Shown: positions 33,801 through 42,325 of the stretch, piece by piece
Layout: each line of letters begins with the position of its first letter
How positions within the stretch are numbered: position 1 is the first letter of the stretch
Assembly: GCA_024449915.1 (NCBI GenBank)
Contig: JAMZAV010001050.1
Coordinates: 186,001-250,000, forward strand
Source: Sweltsa coloradensis
Taxonomy: Eukaryota > Arthropoda > Insecta > Plecoptera > Chloroperlidae
DNA: 64,000 nucleotides
Direction of reading: 5' to 3'
Made by a program: the position numbers and the translations under genes
Notes under the pieces: model-generated
Told to the model about the DNA's origin: nothing
Database searches by the model: none
The model's input: the letters and a program-made list of their open reading frames with translations, nothing else

Positions 33801-36800
33801 GGTTTCCTCAATCTCAGAGTGAAATTTTGGGTAACCTTGAGCGTGCATCATTTTATACACTTTGGTCACTGCATGTAAACAGGATTTGAAAATGAATGAT
33901 TTGTTCATTGATGAAAAACATGCTCGTTAATTAAATTAAATCTGACATTCTCAGCCTAGTTTCAATTTATTATTTATTCTGAGTTTAAATCGTAACGGAT
34001 TTTGCTCAGAATGTTAACTGCACCATGAGGATTGGTACCAGATGTCTATTTAAAATTTCAGCTCAATCTGTTAAGCCGTTTGTACGTTCTGTAGCGAACT
34101 CACTCACTCACTCACCGACAAAAACCCAGATCTTGTACCGTTTGACTTATGTTGTAACTAAATAGTACTGTACAAATGAATCAAATTAAATTGAACTGGA
34201 GGACAAACGCTTCACATCTAGGGGATGTTGTTTCACCTGCACCTTGTTTGTACTCTAGCTTTACGCAGACTTCTACTCGGCCGACATCATCGTAGCATCT
34301 CCGTTGGGTTTGCGAGTGATCGTCGGCGCCGAGGGAGAATCAGAACGAGACTTTGACTTCTTGGCTTCGGTTGAGCTCCTGGTGCTCGATCAGACAGAGC
34401 TGTTTCTTATGCAGGTACAAGATTTGTTCAGAGATTTAGTAGTGGCAAGTACCTACCCAACTAACAATAAACACACAAGAACACTCTTGTATTGTTGGCT
34501 CTACATCATTTAAATCGAGAGTCAGACATGGCATTATGTTGACCAAGCACTAGAAAATCTATTGAGGGAAACTCCCTAACTGATAAACTTGTAAAATGTA
34601 AACATTCACCATCTCTTTTTCCTGTCAACTCTTCTACAATCCAAACTCTTATTATTATTGAGTAAATGAAAACCTGCCCTGGTCCAACAACAACCAAGGA
34701 GACCACTTCTCTCTTGTTGCCATGGGTCACAGTTTGAATCCAGGTGGGTTGTGGATTTTCTACCACCTGAGCACTTGAGTTTTTTAGTGAAGCCTGCTTA
34801 TTAGTTGTCTTCTTAATATATATATATATATATCTTGACCCCTTTTCCAACGATAAATCGGGTTGGGGGGAGCAGTATCACACTACTCCGTTTCTTGGGC
34901 TAACATCTTCGTTGTCGGCTAGCCAGGCCTGACACAATCATGTCCTCAGCTTCTTCTTTGCTTGCCTCCTCCACTACCAGAGGTCTGTTTAAAAGCTCCC
35001 TCCATCTCTCCCGGTTTTCCCACAGTCTTCCTGCTTCCACTTTGTTCCATGCCATTCCTCTCTTCTCAACACTGTCTTTAATCTGCTTCAATAAATAAAT
35101 AAATAATAAATTGTATTTAGAGTCTACCCACTCAGTTATATAACTGATTTTCAGTGGGGGACTTTAAATCAAAGCGACTAAGCCTACCGTGTAGGTCCCG
35201 ACGCAATCGGCGAGAGAGCGATAACCAACCAAAGATCGTTATTTGTAATAGGAAATATAGCAATCGGTGGTATGGACAGTGCGAACACCCGCGGATCAAC
35301 GCCAGAATCAACAAGGCCGATTCAGAACAACTCTGAATTTATTATGTGCTTCGTTGTTAGGACGGCTCCAAAGTCACCGTTTACAAACTCCAAAAACAAG
35401 AACTGATGGACTTAAGTCCAAATCAGAAGTTAAAAAACTTCTGACTTTGGCGGGAATCGAACCCTGGACCTTCTGCATTGGAAGCAGATACGCTAACCAC
35501 AAGACCAACGAGCCACACAACTTCTTCTTCTTCTTCTTTGCCTAGTTGCTCAGTAAAGGTTTACCACATATTTCCTCTTGTCCATAATTTTCTTCCCCAT
35601 AACCATGTTCCCTTCCAGTTTTTGGGGGAACACATGTTGCTAGATGGTATGGGCATGTTCTTGTATCAACCACTTTTATTTTGCCTTTAATGAAAATAGT
35701 AAATTAAACTCTGAGCCAAGTAGGCCAACAGTGTAACATGTGGATCTGAGAAATAACCATTAGTTTGGCTCTAGCTCTCCACGTTTACGAGGAAAATGCC
35801 AAGTAGGCAAAGAGTGTAACATGTGTTGTGCTCTGTAGAACTGGGACCACCTGCTGCACGTGTTGGATCACTTCCACCTGCAGCCGAAGGAGGCTCACGG
35901 CACGGACTTCTCCCGCGTGCGCTCGTGGGCGCTCAACGGGTGGACCCGCTACTACCGGCAGACTCTGGTCTTCTCCTCGCTCGTGCTGCCCGAGATCAAC
36001 TCCCTGTTCAGCAAGAAGTGTCACAACTACGCGGGGAAGATTCGCGTGGTCAATCCCGTCTCGCAGGGCACCATCTGCCAAGTAGTCGTGCAGCTGCCAC
36101 AGGTTTGTTGTTCACAAGAAGCTCTAGTAGAATTAGTTAGGACCTTAGTTCCTCTAAGTTCATGTGAACCTAAAGTAATCTTAACCAGTTAACTAGTCAG
36201 CTGCCATGTCTTTGATCCCGCATATGACGTCGATAGACGTCCCCGTGGTCTCTTCACAGCTCTACAATGCCGGTGACGTGTACAGCCACCGTACTTTATA
36301 TCGAGATACTGGTCTAGGTCTATCGTCCGTGAAAAAATGCATCATCCTGGAACAAAAAACTGTAGGCCTACTTTTTTTAAGTTTTCAAGTAAGCGGGGTA
36401 AACAAGAGAATGCACCTAAGCTCTGTTTACATTCCCTGTTGGCTAGTGTTTGTTCTCAGTCTACTGGTGGTAAACCTGCATGTGCTGTACAATATAGTCA
36501 ATAGACTGATATTTAGGTGATAATACGTTAGTGAAAACGTGTTACATTTTCAACTTTGTTACGAAAACATTAACTTTACTCTGGTTACGATGCCAGACAG
36601 TTACAGATTCTGTGAATGATGAAGGCTGAAGCAGTGAAGATAATTCCCCACCACCAGAGCCACGTTGCGACCAGAAAGTACCCAGTTTTAACTAGCTTTG
36701 CCTTTACTAGGCCATCATGCATCAAACCGTGTTCTACCCACTAGAATACAAAAGTACATGCTTACCAAGTGTTTCAAATAAATAAACAATGCCGAGAAGA

Positions 36801-38422
36801 CTTGTACACGCTAATGTGTTCTGCTGTTTGCCCAGGTGTTCCACAGATTCAACGCTGCCTCCGCAACCGAGGCCATCGACGCTCGCCTGGACTTCTTCGT
36901 GAAGAAGATCTTGCCTCAATTCAAGGACTCCATTATGAGCCACACCATGGTCTATGTTCCCTCCTACTTTGACTTTGTCCGTCTTCGGAACTATTTCAAA
37001 CGAGAAGATTTGGGCTTTGTACAAATCTGTGAATACTCCAAGGTACGGAATGCAACATTGCTCTACAAATTAAACTTCAATACAACTATAACATAACATA
37101 ACACTTCTTAACACTTCTTAAGGTTACTAATGGGCCCTTCCGCCCGGTGGCAACTACTCACTCCCCCCAGACCTAATTACTGTCCCCCCTAAAAACGATC
37201 TAAATTCCCTCAAAGACCCACTAGCTACAATATTCCCCGGCAAGTCATTCCACTCCCTAACAGTCCTTTCCAAGAAACCATACCAACCCAGATCCGTTCT
37301 TACTACTTGACTCTGGAACTTCCATGAATGATCCCCTCTTCCCCTGTAAAGCCCCTCCTGCAGCCTATTGCGGATGTCCACCCACCCCCTACTTCCCCTA
37401 GCCGCCCTTTACATATTGCACAACCTAACCTCCCTTCTTCTTCCCTCTAATGACTCCCACCCCAACTCTCCTAACATTGCAGTGACACTGTCAATACCCT
37501 CTCTACATTCCCCTTATCATCCTCCTCCCACAGCCAACGCCTAACCTTCCCCGTAACCCTTCTTGCCGCCCTACGTTGGACCTTCTCTACCTCCAACCTA
37601 TCCTCCTCTACCTATCTAAAAGTGCAATCATCATCATCATTCGATGGATTTCAATAAAGAAAATTCCCATCAAACTGCTCATCTTACGATTTACCAAATG
37701 AACCTGCTCGTTCACATTGTTTTAAACGTTGATATCTAGTATGAAAGTTTGCGTTTAAAAAATCTGTTCACGCTTGTTGTTGTTGTAATGTTATGTTGTT
37801 AATAAGATTTGAGTTATATTCTCTACCTATTTGGAACACCTATTATTTCGTTTGGCATTTGAAAGAGTGTTTATGGTTGACATTGAATGACCAATGTCGG
37901 CTAATACTCTTTGCTAAATCCTAGGAATGTTCAAGTTTACATTTTTCTTGCTTCTTGTTGAGATGCAATGTACCATAAACAGTATTTCCTTCAGCTCTTG
38001 TCGTGGGGAGAGAATGTAATGTAAGTAGATCATTAGGGACACAGTATACATTTGCCTCATGTCCTGTCCTTCAGGAGGGTAAGGTGGCTCGAGCGCGAGA
38101 CATGTTCTTCCACACGGACGCACACTTCCTGCTCTACAGCGAGCGGTTCCACTTCTTCCGTCGGTTCCGCATCAAGGGCGTCCGCCACCTGATCTTCTAC
38201 CAGCCGCCCACGTTCCCGCACCTCTACGGCGAGATGTGTAACCTGATGCACGAGGCCAACCAGAACAAGTGGTCGGGCAACGAGAGCAACATGTCCGTCA
38301 CCGTGCTCTACTCCAAGTACGACGTGCAACAGTTGGCGGCCGTGGTCGGCACGGACCGGGCCAAGAGGATGGTGTGTTCCGAGAGGAGCGTTCACATGTT
38401 CATGACGGGAGAAGCAGACTGA
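18278..38422 (+). CDS. UTP25: UTP25 small-subunit processome component (seven coding exons, one frame break)
   Basis: UTP25 (DIEXF/Def) is a nucleolar small-subunit processome protein needed for early pre-18S rRNA processing. Its C-terminal part is related to the DEAD-box helicase fold but lacks the catalytic motifs. Coding exons are 18278-18897, 28803-29428, 31509-31713, 34259-34414, 35839-36102, 36836-37042 and 38075-38422, all GT-AG, with phases 0,2,0,0,0,0. The total is 808 aa after one missing base in exon 1; human is about 756 aa. Hallmarks are [97 protein letters not shown] and [18 protein letters not shown]. The N-terminus is RGG-like and then acidic and Ser-rich. Introns are heavily invaded by transposons. 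ATG 18278 is the first methionine in frame. Confidence 0.96.
19828..21462 (-). CDS. LINE reverse transcriptase (544 aa, uninterrupted)
   Basis: Residues 91-107 [16 protein letters not shown] (fingers), 160-173 [14 protein letters not shown] (motif A), 222-235 [14 protein letters not shown] (motif B), 264-267 YADD (catalytic, motif C), then [18 protein letters not shown] and a thumb/C-terminal part to IAKIEFN and stop. All three catalytic aspartates are present. Upstream sequence in other frames belongs to the endonuclease, so this is the 3' part of ORF2 and the initial ATG is internal. An intact RT of this length in an otherwise broken element suggests a fairly young insertion or assembly-derived frameshifts upstream. 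Confidence 0.9.
   Translation of the reverse strand: MSDILRPIKSFFLYPTNPTEICKLMKKVAPKYSCGHDGIPSAILVKSINSIALPLSNIINMSFETGTFPTILKQSTIVPIHKKGKMDILDKYRPISLLSSFSKNFELVMYNRLTSYLNKYHILDDSQHGFCSGKSTTTAIFSYLSSLYSALDRGDQAIGLFFDMSKAFDTIDHGILLKTLHSLGIIGPAHSWITSFLTNRKQTVKIMSSKSHIPSISDPLPITSGVPQGSTLGPLFFIIYINSLPKLLNMENFQDIVKSFLTLYADDINSLLIAPHNVNSMLLTSAANSQVSQISSYCKSSRLAIQTIKTIFLNFHTNASQYPLSPLIRLDGKSIARQPTAKILGLTVSESLDWLPHIQTLAPRLLSGCFMLRRLKLLVSPSTLLMVYHSYIQSIISYAVLFWGISSHAKRIFIIQKRAVRIIAGISRRHSCKTHFTNLHILTLTSELILSASTFAHSHPELFLTNAINHSHKTRTNSNIFIPTFNHSLFKNSPSYLCSKIYNKFPQSIKNDTPTSFRIKIKSFLIHNPFYSLEEFLIAKIEFN
22052..22700 (-). pseudogene. LINE APE-type endonuclease, frame-broken
   Basis: Three overlapping minus-strand frames carry the expected order of motifs: [18 protein letters not shown] and CISEHWF (22700-22600), [10 protein letters not shown] (22392), and [13 protein letters not shown] (22282). 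These are the strand, catalytic Glu, YRPP and GDFN motifs of apurinic-type LINE endonucleases. The C-terminal part toward 21.5 kb is more degraded. Confidence 0.8.
23450..24000 (-). pseudogene. SGNH/GDSL-hydrolase-like module 2 of the LINE
   Basis: The blocks occur in the right order on minus: [13 protein letters not shown] (about 23960, GDS-like nucleophile block), [15 protein letters not shown] (23810, G-N block) and [20 protein letters not shown] (23555, Asp-His block; the usual His is Gln here). Frames change between blocks. Esterase domains of this kind occur in ORF1 of CR1-like LINEs. Confidence 0.7.
24690..25130 (-). pseudogene. TARG1/OARD1-type macrodomain inside the LINE
   Basis: Minus-strand frames give, in order, [17 protein letters not shown] (25114), [20 protein letters not shown] (about 25045), [23 protein letters not shown] (24940) and [17 protein letters not shown] (about 24825), then KMIENIF and LVYT. 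This follows human TARG1 closely from its N-terminal strand to the C-terminal strand, and keeps the residues equivalent to catalytic Lys84 (ITK) and Asp125 (GCGLD). TARG1 removes ADP-ribose from proteins. About three frame breaks make it non-functional as read. It lies between two SGNH-like modules of the same orientation. Confidence 0.8.
25250..25700 (-). pseudogene. SGNH-like module 1 of the LINE
   Basis: [10 protein letters not shown] near 25640, a [15 protein letters not shown] strand near 25500 and [14 protein letters not shown] near 25300 parallel [18 protein letters not shown] and [13 protein letters not shown] of module 2. Many stops and shifts. Confidence 0.55.
26330..26740. repeat. 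Diverged tandem repeat, unit about 160-190 bp
   Basis: Three degenerate units each contain AAATTGTGATTTTCATGAGA-like, TTTTTCGATC-CGCTCAAA, ATATATTAATTCATAAAAT and GGATAAAGCATGT (26341, 26524, 26687). No coding content. Confidence 0.6.
27370..28020 (-). pseudogene. LINE 3' fragment (RT C-terminal part)
   Basis: Minus ORF 28013-27816 reads [20 protein letters not shown] then [20 protein letters not shown], typical of the region after the RT catalytic core. The rest to about 27400 continues in broken frames. Confidence 0.7.
28143..28262 (-). mobile_element. tRNA-derived SINE family A, copy 1
   Basis: On minus the head is tRNA-like: ACTCGTTAGTCATGTGGTTA and box B GGGTTCGATACCC, then a body ending in ...CTCAAGTCTATCAGTTCTTG. 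A second copy is at 35396-35517. Confidence 0.7.
28540..28705 (+). repeat. LINE 3'UTR copy
   Basis: Nearly the same as 11640-11790, including AGAACATTTTGTAGGGAGGA, CTCATCCCTACATGT and the AAATGAATATCACCTTT tail. A 5'-truncated insertion about 100 bp upstream of UTP25 exon 2. Confidence 0.75.
28803..29428 (+). CDS. UTP25: UTP25 coding exon 2
   Basis: 626 nt, from [16 protein letters not shown] to RESALR. The acceptor is TTTTCAG|GAA and the donor TTGAG|GTTGGT (phase 2). It carries the [22 protein letters not shown] and [16 protein letters not shown] blocks. Confidence 0.95.
29653..30317. mobile_element. TTAA-flanked MITE, copy 1
   Basis: Ends TTAA-GGGGCTATTACC and GGCATACCCCT-TTAA are inverted. 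The interior matches 62781-63453 over most of its length (ACTACACTAAAATGACCGTT, CGGCTTTAACCT, TATGCATTCCAAAATCA). TTAA targets suggest a piggyBac/Kolobok-type mover. Located in UTP25 intron 2. Confidence 0.75.
31509..31713 (+). CDS. UTP25: UTP25 coding exon 3
   Basis: 205 nt, entered in phase 2 (AG|G), reading [14 protein letters not shown] to VTKKSLK. It includes the diagnostic [19 protein letters not shown]. The acceptor is TTGTAG|GG and the donor TTGAAG|GTTCGT. Confidence 0.95.
31940..32162 (+). repeat. GACGAGTGAGCGCAGCGA repeat, fullest copy
   Basis: Begins TTAGACGAGTGAGCGCAGCG, contains GCCGAACGGCCAAATAGATT and GAACTGCTAACAAAATGAGC, and ends at CTCACAAGAAAT. It shares blocks with 9150-9620 and, inverted, 33960-34110. 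Located in UTP25 intron 3. Confidence 0.65.
32786..33063. mobile_element. MITE with 37-bp terminal inverted repeats, copy 1
   Basis: Left arm 32786-32822 (ACTAGGGAAACACCAAAGTC...) and right arm 33027-33063 differ at one base. The 278-bp element has no ORF. A sister copy lies 300 bp away. Confidence 0.8.
33374..33664. mobile_element. MITE with long terminal inverted repeats, copy 2
   Basis: Same family as 32786-33063: TCGTTGTTAGACGAGTGAGC on the left and GCTCACTCGTCTTACAACGA on the right, with the shared interior ATCATAGGCTAGAGTGG. Its arms are more diverged. Confidence 0.75.
33960..34110 (-). repeat. GACGAGTGAGCGCAGCGA repeat, inverted 3' part
   Basis: ATTCTGAGTTTAAATCGTAA, TTTTGCTCAGAATGTTAACT and ATTTCAGCTCAATCTGTTAA are the inverted counterpart of 32080-32160. 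Located in UTP25 intron 3, before exon 4. Confidence 0.6.
34259..34414 (+). CDS. UTP25: UTP25 coding exon 4
   Basis: 52 codons, [17 protein letters not shown] to DQTELFLMQ. It holds the helicase-like SPLGLR and LVLDQTE strands. The acceptor is CTCTAG|CTT and the donor ATGCAG|GTACAA, both phase 0. Confidence 0.95.
34660..34770 (+). mobile_element. tRNA-derived SINE family B, copy 1
   Basis: CTGCCCTGGTCCAACAACAA, TCTCTTGTTGCCATGGGTC and box B-like AGTTTGAATCCAGG. The same arrangement occurs at 54780-54870 and 54960-55070. Confidence 0.6.
34890..35095 (-). pseudogene. LINE C-terminal fragment
   Basis: Minus ORF reads [20 protein letters not shown] then [15 protein letters not shown]. The W-x-E-...-R-RWRELL pattern is usual at the 3' end of ORF2 of RT-bearing elements. 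Located in UTP25 intron 4. Confidence 0.5.
35396..35517 (-). mobile_element. tRNA-derived SINE family A, copy 2
   Basis: On minus: GTGGCTCGTTGGTCTTGTGG, an anticodon-like arm CTGCTTCCAATGCAG, box B GGGTTCGATTCCCGCC, then the body ending TAAGTCCATCAGTTCTTG. It parallels 28143-28262. Located in UTP25 intron 4. Confidence 0.75.
35839..36102 (+). CDS. UTP25: UTP25 coding exon 5
   Basis: 88 codons, [20 protein letters not shown] to CQVVVQLPQ. It includes [20 protein letters not shown] and NYAGKIRV. It is GC-rich compared with the introns. The acceptor is CTGTAG|AAC and the donor CCACAG|GTTTGT. Confidence 0.95.
36836..37042 (+). CDS. UTP25: UTP25 coding exon 6
   Basis: 69 codons, [20 protein letters not shown] to QICEYSK, with the conserved [19 protein letters not shown]. 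The acceptor is GCCCAG|GTG and the donor TCCAAG|GTACGG. Confidence 0.95.
37095..37640 (-). pseudogene. LINE 3' end, copy 1
   Basis: Minus ORF 37381-37154 reads [19 protein letters not shown] and [18 protein letters not shown], the C-terminal end of a CR1/jockey-type ORF2. The plus-strand copy at 41395-41960 carries the same protein with a few differences. Located in UTP25 intron 6. Confidence 0.8.
38075..38422 (+). CDS. UTP25: UTP25 terminal coding exon
   Basis: 115 codons plus [23 protein letters not shown] to MFMTGEAD. It includes [20 protein letters not shown] and [14 protein letters not shown], the family C-terminus. The acceptor is CCTTCAG|GAG. No canonical AATAAA is obvious just downstream, and a hAT-type MITE begins 64 bp after the stop. 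Confidence 0.95.
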   Translation, partial: EGKVARARDMFFHTDAHFLLYSERFHFFRRFRIKGVRHLIFYQPPTFPHLYGEMCNLMHEANQNKWSGNESNMSVTVLYSKYDVQQLAAVVGTDRAKRMVCSERSVHMFMTGEAD

Positions 38423-38485
38423 GACATGAGGATTCTACTCAATTGTAAATATAACAAGTATTTGTATTTTATATATTGTTTTTTT

Positions 38486-38925
38486 TAGGGGTGTGCGAGT
38501 ACCCGAAATTTCGAGTCGAGTCGGGTATTTGGAATTCGACTCGAACTCGAGTATTTGGGATTCGAAATCGAGTCTAAAAAAATAATAAAAATAAAATGAA
38601 TTTGGTGGAGGTGCCGGGTCGCGGCCCCGCGAGCGAGTGCAAAAACGATAAAATCGTTGCCTATTTTTTGCACTACCTTACCAACTCTGATTAGTCATAA
38701 TAGTAGCCTCAGTCTTTTGATACAAATTTGTATTCTTCTTGGAAGTTTTGACCTTTTTTTGCACAAATAATAAAAATATGTCACTATAATGTTTGTACTA
38801 TCAACATTTGCGGAAGGTACTGTGTACGCCTACTTAAGACTCGGACTCGAATTGGACTCAAAATCGAGTAATTTTTAGGACTTGGACTCGACTCGAATTA
38901 AAAAATCAGGACTCGCACATCCCTA
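38486..38925. mobile_element. hAT-type MITE with 8-bp target duplication
   Basis: Ends TAGGGGTGTGCGAGT and ACTCGCACATCCCTA are inverted. GTTTTTTT flanks both sides (38478-38485 and 38926-38933). The interior is full of CGAGT/ACTCG motifs near the ends. It begins 64 bp after the UTP25 stop, so it may sit in the 3'UTR. Confidence 0.82.
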
Positions 38926-39533
38926 GTTTTTTTTTTTTGTATCGTCAACCTTTCTCTCCACTTGTTTACCAGGATAAAACTAGCTTCAGCACGTGATAGT
39001 GTTGTCTCTCCAACCCAACCTGGTCCAAGTGTTCGCCAGTCCTAGGCATCGTCAAGTAAACATCTATTCACCAGAACTTACCTCTCAACAGCATATGCTA
39101 AACAATGTTAATTGTAGGTATCGTTAAGTAAACATCTATTCAAGAACTTACCTCTCAACAGCATGCTGAACAATGTTTCTTTCAGTCATCCCATGTGCCT
39201 AACCACTTCTCGGAGAGAATAATATTCCCAGTTGTTTGATTTTAAGTTGATAGCCAAGGCAATACTGTAGCTAACATTGAAGAAAGTGTGCCAACATTAC
39301 AATGAGAATATTGCCTGGCTTTTTTCCAGCTTACGGCTACCAGAATTAAATAATCAATACCATATATCTAATAGAATAGTGATACATAGAGTTAATGAAA
39401 AATGGTGATATAAAAACGCACATTTCGTTTTTAAAAAACCCAAATTTCGCGTTTTTCGCGATTTCCCTTAAGTTAGGGATGACAAAAAAACAAAAAACAA
39501 AAAAAAAAAAAAAAAAAAACGGAGCCCCTTAAG

Positions 39534-39720
39534 TTAGGGATGACATCGATTACAAAAAGTTAGAATCGATCATTGTGACCTAAAAATCGATTCAGAGTCG
39601 ATTACCAACAAAAAATAAATATTTGTATGCACTGTTATTTTGGTGGACTATTTCCGCGGAGCCATATACGCGCCGTTATTTCCGCGGTCTATTTCCGTGA
39701 AGCCCGTGACGCGCGCGTTG
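39534..39720. repeat. Dispersed repeat, copy B
   Basis: Matches 4405-4570 (AGGGATGACATCGAT, AATCGATCATTGTGACCTAA, TTATTTTGGTGGACTATTTC, GAAGCCCGTGACGCG). It follows a poly-A run at 39500-39520. Confidence 0.6.
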
Positions 39721-40116
39721 CATTGACTGTTTGATGACTGTACCGCCTACCGCACGCGTAATATTCAGTCTGGACCGGCACCTCCACCAAAACTGGACCG
39801 GCACCTCCACCATCCCTTACATTTTGCACTCTAAACGGTTCAATTTCGCGAGTTAATTCGCGTTTTGACCAGTTTCATACAATTTCGTTCGTTATTTCGC
39901 GCTATACACGAGATTTCGCGAATTTCGCGATTTCAAAATGTGTTTTTTCCATCTCTAAATGATGTAATTCGTCGACAATATTACATTTTAGGCACTAAAA
40001 AGGACATTTAAAAAAATTCGCGAATTTTGTTATCACCATTTTTCACTACCTCTAGTGATACAATATTCCCCCGTGATACCAATATATTTACTCTCAATTG
40101 TTTGTTAGCCTTGTGT

Positions 40117-41284
40117 AATTGAATCGCTAGTTTCAGAAAGGGCCTAAGTCCACTTTTGGCCAAAAATGTGGTTGGTACATTTTTTAATCTGTGAAAATAG
40201 ACACATCTTTTAGTGTTGAAAGGGCACTTGTCCACATACTCTCTCCATATTTTTAAGGCTGTTAAAATATTGGTTAGTTTGAGAAAAGGGCCCAAGTCCA
40301 GGACATAGGCCCTTTCTCAACCTTACACATACATTCAGTGAGGTATTATTTATTATTTGCAAGGCTGTAGACTGTGGTTTTATTTACCTACGGAACCATG
40401 GCTGATGAATGAATGTATTGATTGAATGAATGAAGACGAAGGTAATTACCCTGTAACACCACAAAAAAGAAAAGTAGGAGTGCGTTCCTCTGAAGAATAT
40501 CAACAAAATGTGATAAAGAAAGCTAGAGTGAAGGGATTGGCCTAAACAAGCTATAGCGGTAAAGCAATACCCGCACGAAAAATAAAAAAATACAAAAAAA
40601 ATGTCACTTCAGTTGAAACTTCACGGAAAGAGGTCCCAAAAAGTCAGAAAGTTATGTTTAATGTATCCAAGTTTCACTACTTTGAACATTCTGCAGAAAA
40701 GCCAGGTGTTGTCACCGCTGCGCCATTCATTGGAGGATGTATCTCACATAATTTTGTTCTTCGTGTCCCTGGACAACGCAAGCCATCAATGCCCGATAAG
40801 AAAGCGTATATCAGCATGAAAGTGCCAATAAACATTAACAAAATTCAGGATCTTCGCAAAGTGGCGAGTTACATTCCAGAAGAATGGAAAACCTTCTACG
40901 AAGAGATCTACAAATGGCCGACAAATGCTAACCAAGTTGAAGATGACTAAATCAAGAGTGAGTTAATGTAAAAAAATAATGTAAAATTGATAATGATTAA
41001 AATAAACAGTAAAATAATCAATGAACATGGTAGTATTTTGTATTGGTATTTTGGTAAGTTTCAGAAAGGGCCTATGTCCATGACCTTAGATAGGTCAAAA
41101 GTACCACTTGGAAATATTTTATGTCAACCACATTTTTGTCAAAGAACTTAGTGGTTAGGGTCTTTCTGCCAACACATAAGTCTGACACTGATTTTAATTA
41201 GATATTGATTGAAACAGTTTTTATTGATTATCTCAGAACTATGTTTTATGGACTTAGGCCCTTTCTGAAACTAGCGATTCAATT
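40117..41284. mobile_element. TIR DNA transposon with broken ORF
   Basis: About 36-bp inverted ends: AATTGAATCGCTAGTTTCAG... at 40117 and ...CTGAAACTAGCGATTCAATT ending at 41284. They share GAAAGGGCCTAAGTCC, a motif also repeated inside at about 40275-40320 and 41058-41085. The plus frame 40654-40950 (MFNVSKFHYFEHSAEKPG, ending YKWPTNANQVEDD) is preceded in frame by EEYQQNVIKKARVKG, interrupted by a TAA near 40543. The N-terminal style resembles a large family of transposon-borne proteins of unknown class. Confidence 0.7.
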
Positions 41285-41394
41285 AATTGTAGGTCGCACA
41301 TAGAATTATATAAAACTGGGGTGCAACCTACATCCGCATACAAAGCTTTTAACCTCCAACCCGGCACCTTCCAGCCGGGGAGTTAAAGATCCGG

Positions 41395-41960
41395 CGTATA
41401 AGGTGGTGGTTAGACCTGTCCTGGAGTATGGGGCGGCGGCATGGGATCCGTATAAGCTGGGGGAGGTAGAGAAGGTTCAATGTAGGGCGGCAAGAAGGGT
41501 TACGGGGAATGTTAGGCGGTGCCGGTGGGAAGAGGATGATAAGGGGAATGTAGAGAGATGGTATATGACAGTGTCACTGCAATGTTAGGAGAGTTGGGGT
41601 GGGAGTCATTAGAGGGAAGAAGAAGGGAGGTTAGGTTGTGCAATATGTACAGGGCGGCTAGGGGAAGTAGGGGGTGGGGGGACATCCATAATCAATAGGC
41701 TACAGGAGGGGCTTTACAGGGGAAGGGGGGATCATACATGGAAGTTCCAGCGTCAAGTAGTAAGGACGGATCTGGGTCGGTATGGTTTCATGGAAAGGAC
41801 TGTTAGGGAATGGAATGACTTGTCAGGGGATATTGTAGGTTGTGGGTCTTTAAGGGAATTTAGATCGTTTTTAGGGGAGGACAGTTATTAGGTCTGGGGA
41901 GAGTGAGTGGTTGCCACCGGGCGGAAGGGCCCATTTGTAACCGTTAAGAAATGTTATGTT
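41395..41960 (+). pseudogene. LINE 3' end, copy 2
   Basis: VVVRPVLEYGAAAWDPYKLG and [15 protein letters not shown] (41403-41530), then in another frame [20 protein letters not shown] and [14 protein letters not shown]. It ends with TAACCGTTAAGAAATG near 41940-41955. Opposite orientation to 37095-37640. Confidence 0.8.
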
Positions 41961-42325
41961 CACCATTGCAGCATCTTTGATTGTGATTGAGCGTTAATAA
42001 TAACTAGGAAACGCTCAGTTGGACGCGTTGATAAGCGAGCACGTGCTATAGCTAGACCCACTTTGCACATTTTTTGTAAATTTTAAAATTTGCGACGTTT
42101 GCTGTCCACGGGGCCATGTTTCCAATATTATTTATTATTGCCAAGGTATTTGGGTAAACCCGTGGGTTAACCTTTACTTTGTGGATAAAATCCACCGCCA
42201 TCTAGAAGACCTTGACATCGTTTCCTTGGGAAAACTATTTTAACTCTTTAGTTACAAATAATACACTGCTTCCTCGATAGTATTTTGATAACTTCTAGGT
42301 GGCACTGCATAGTGTGAATTTTCGT

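Noticed and set aside
36206..36520. 104-codon plus ORF in UTP25 intron 5
   Set aside because: Only a hydrophobic C-terminal stretch, no recognised family, and it sits between confirmed exons.
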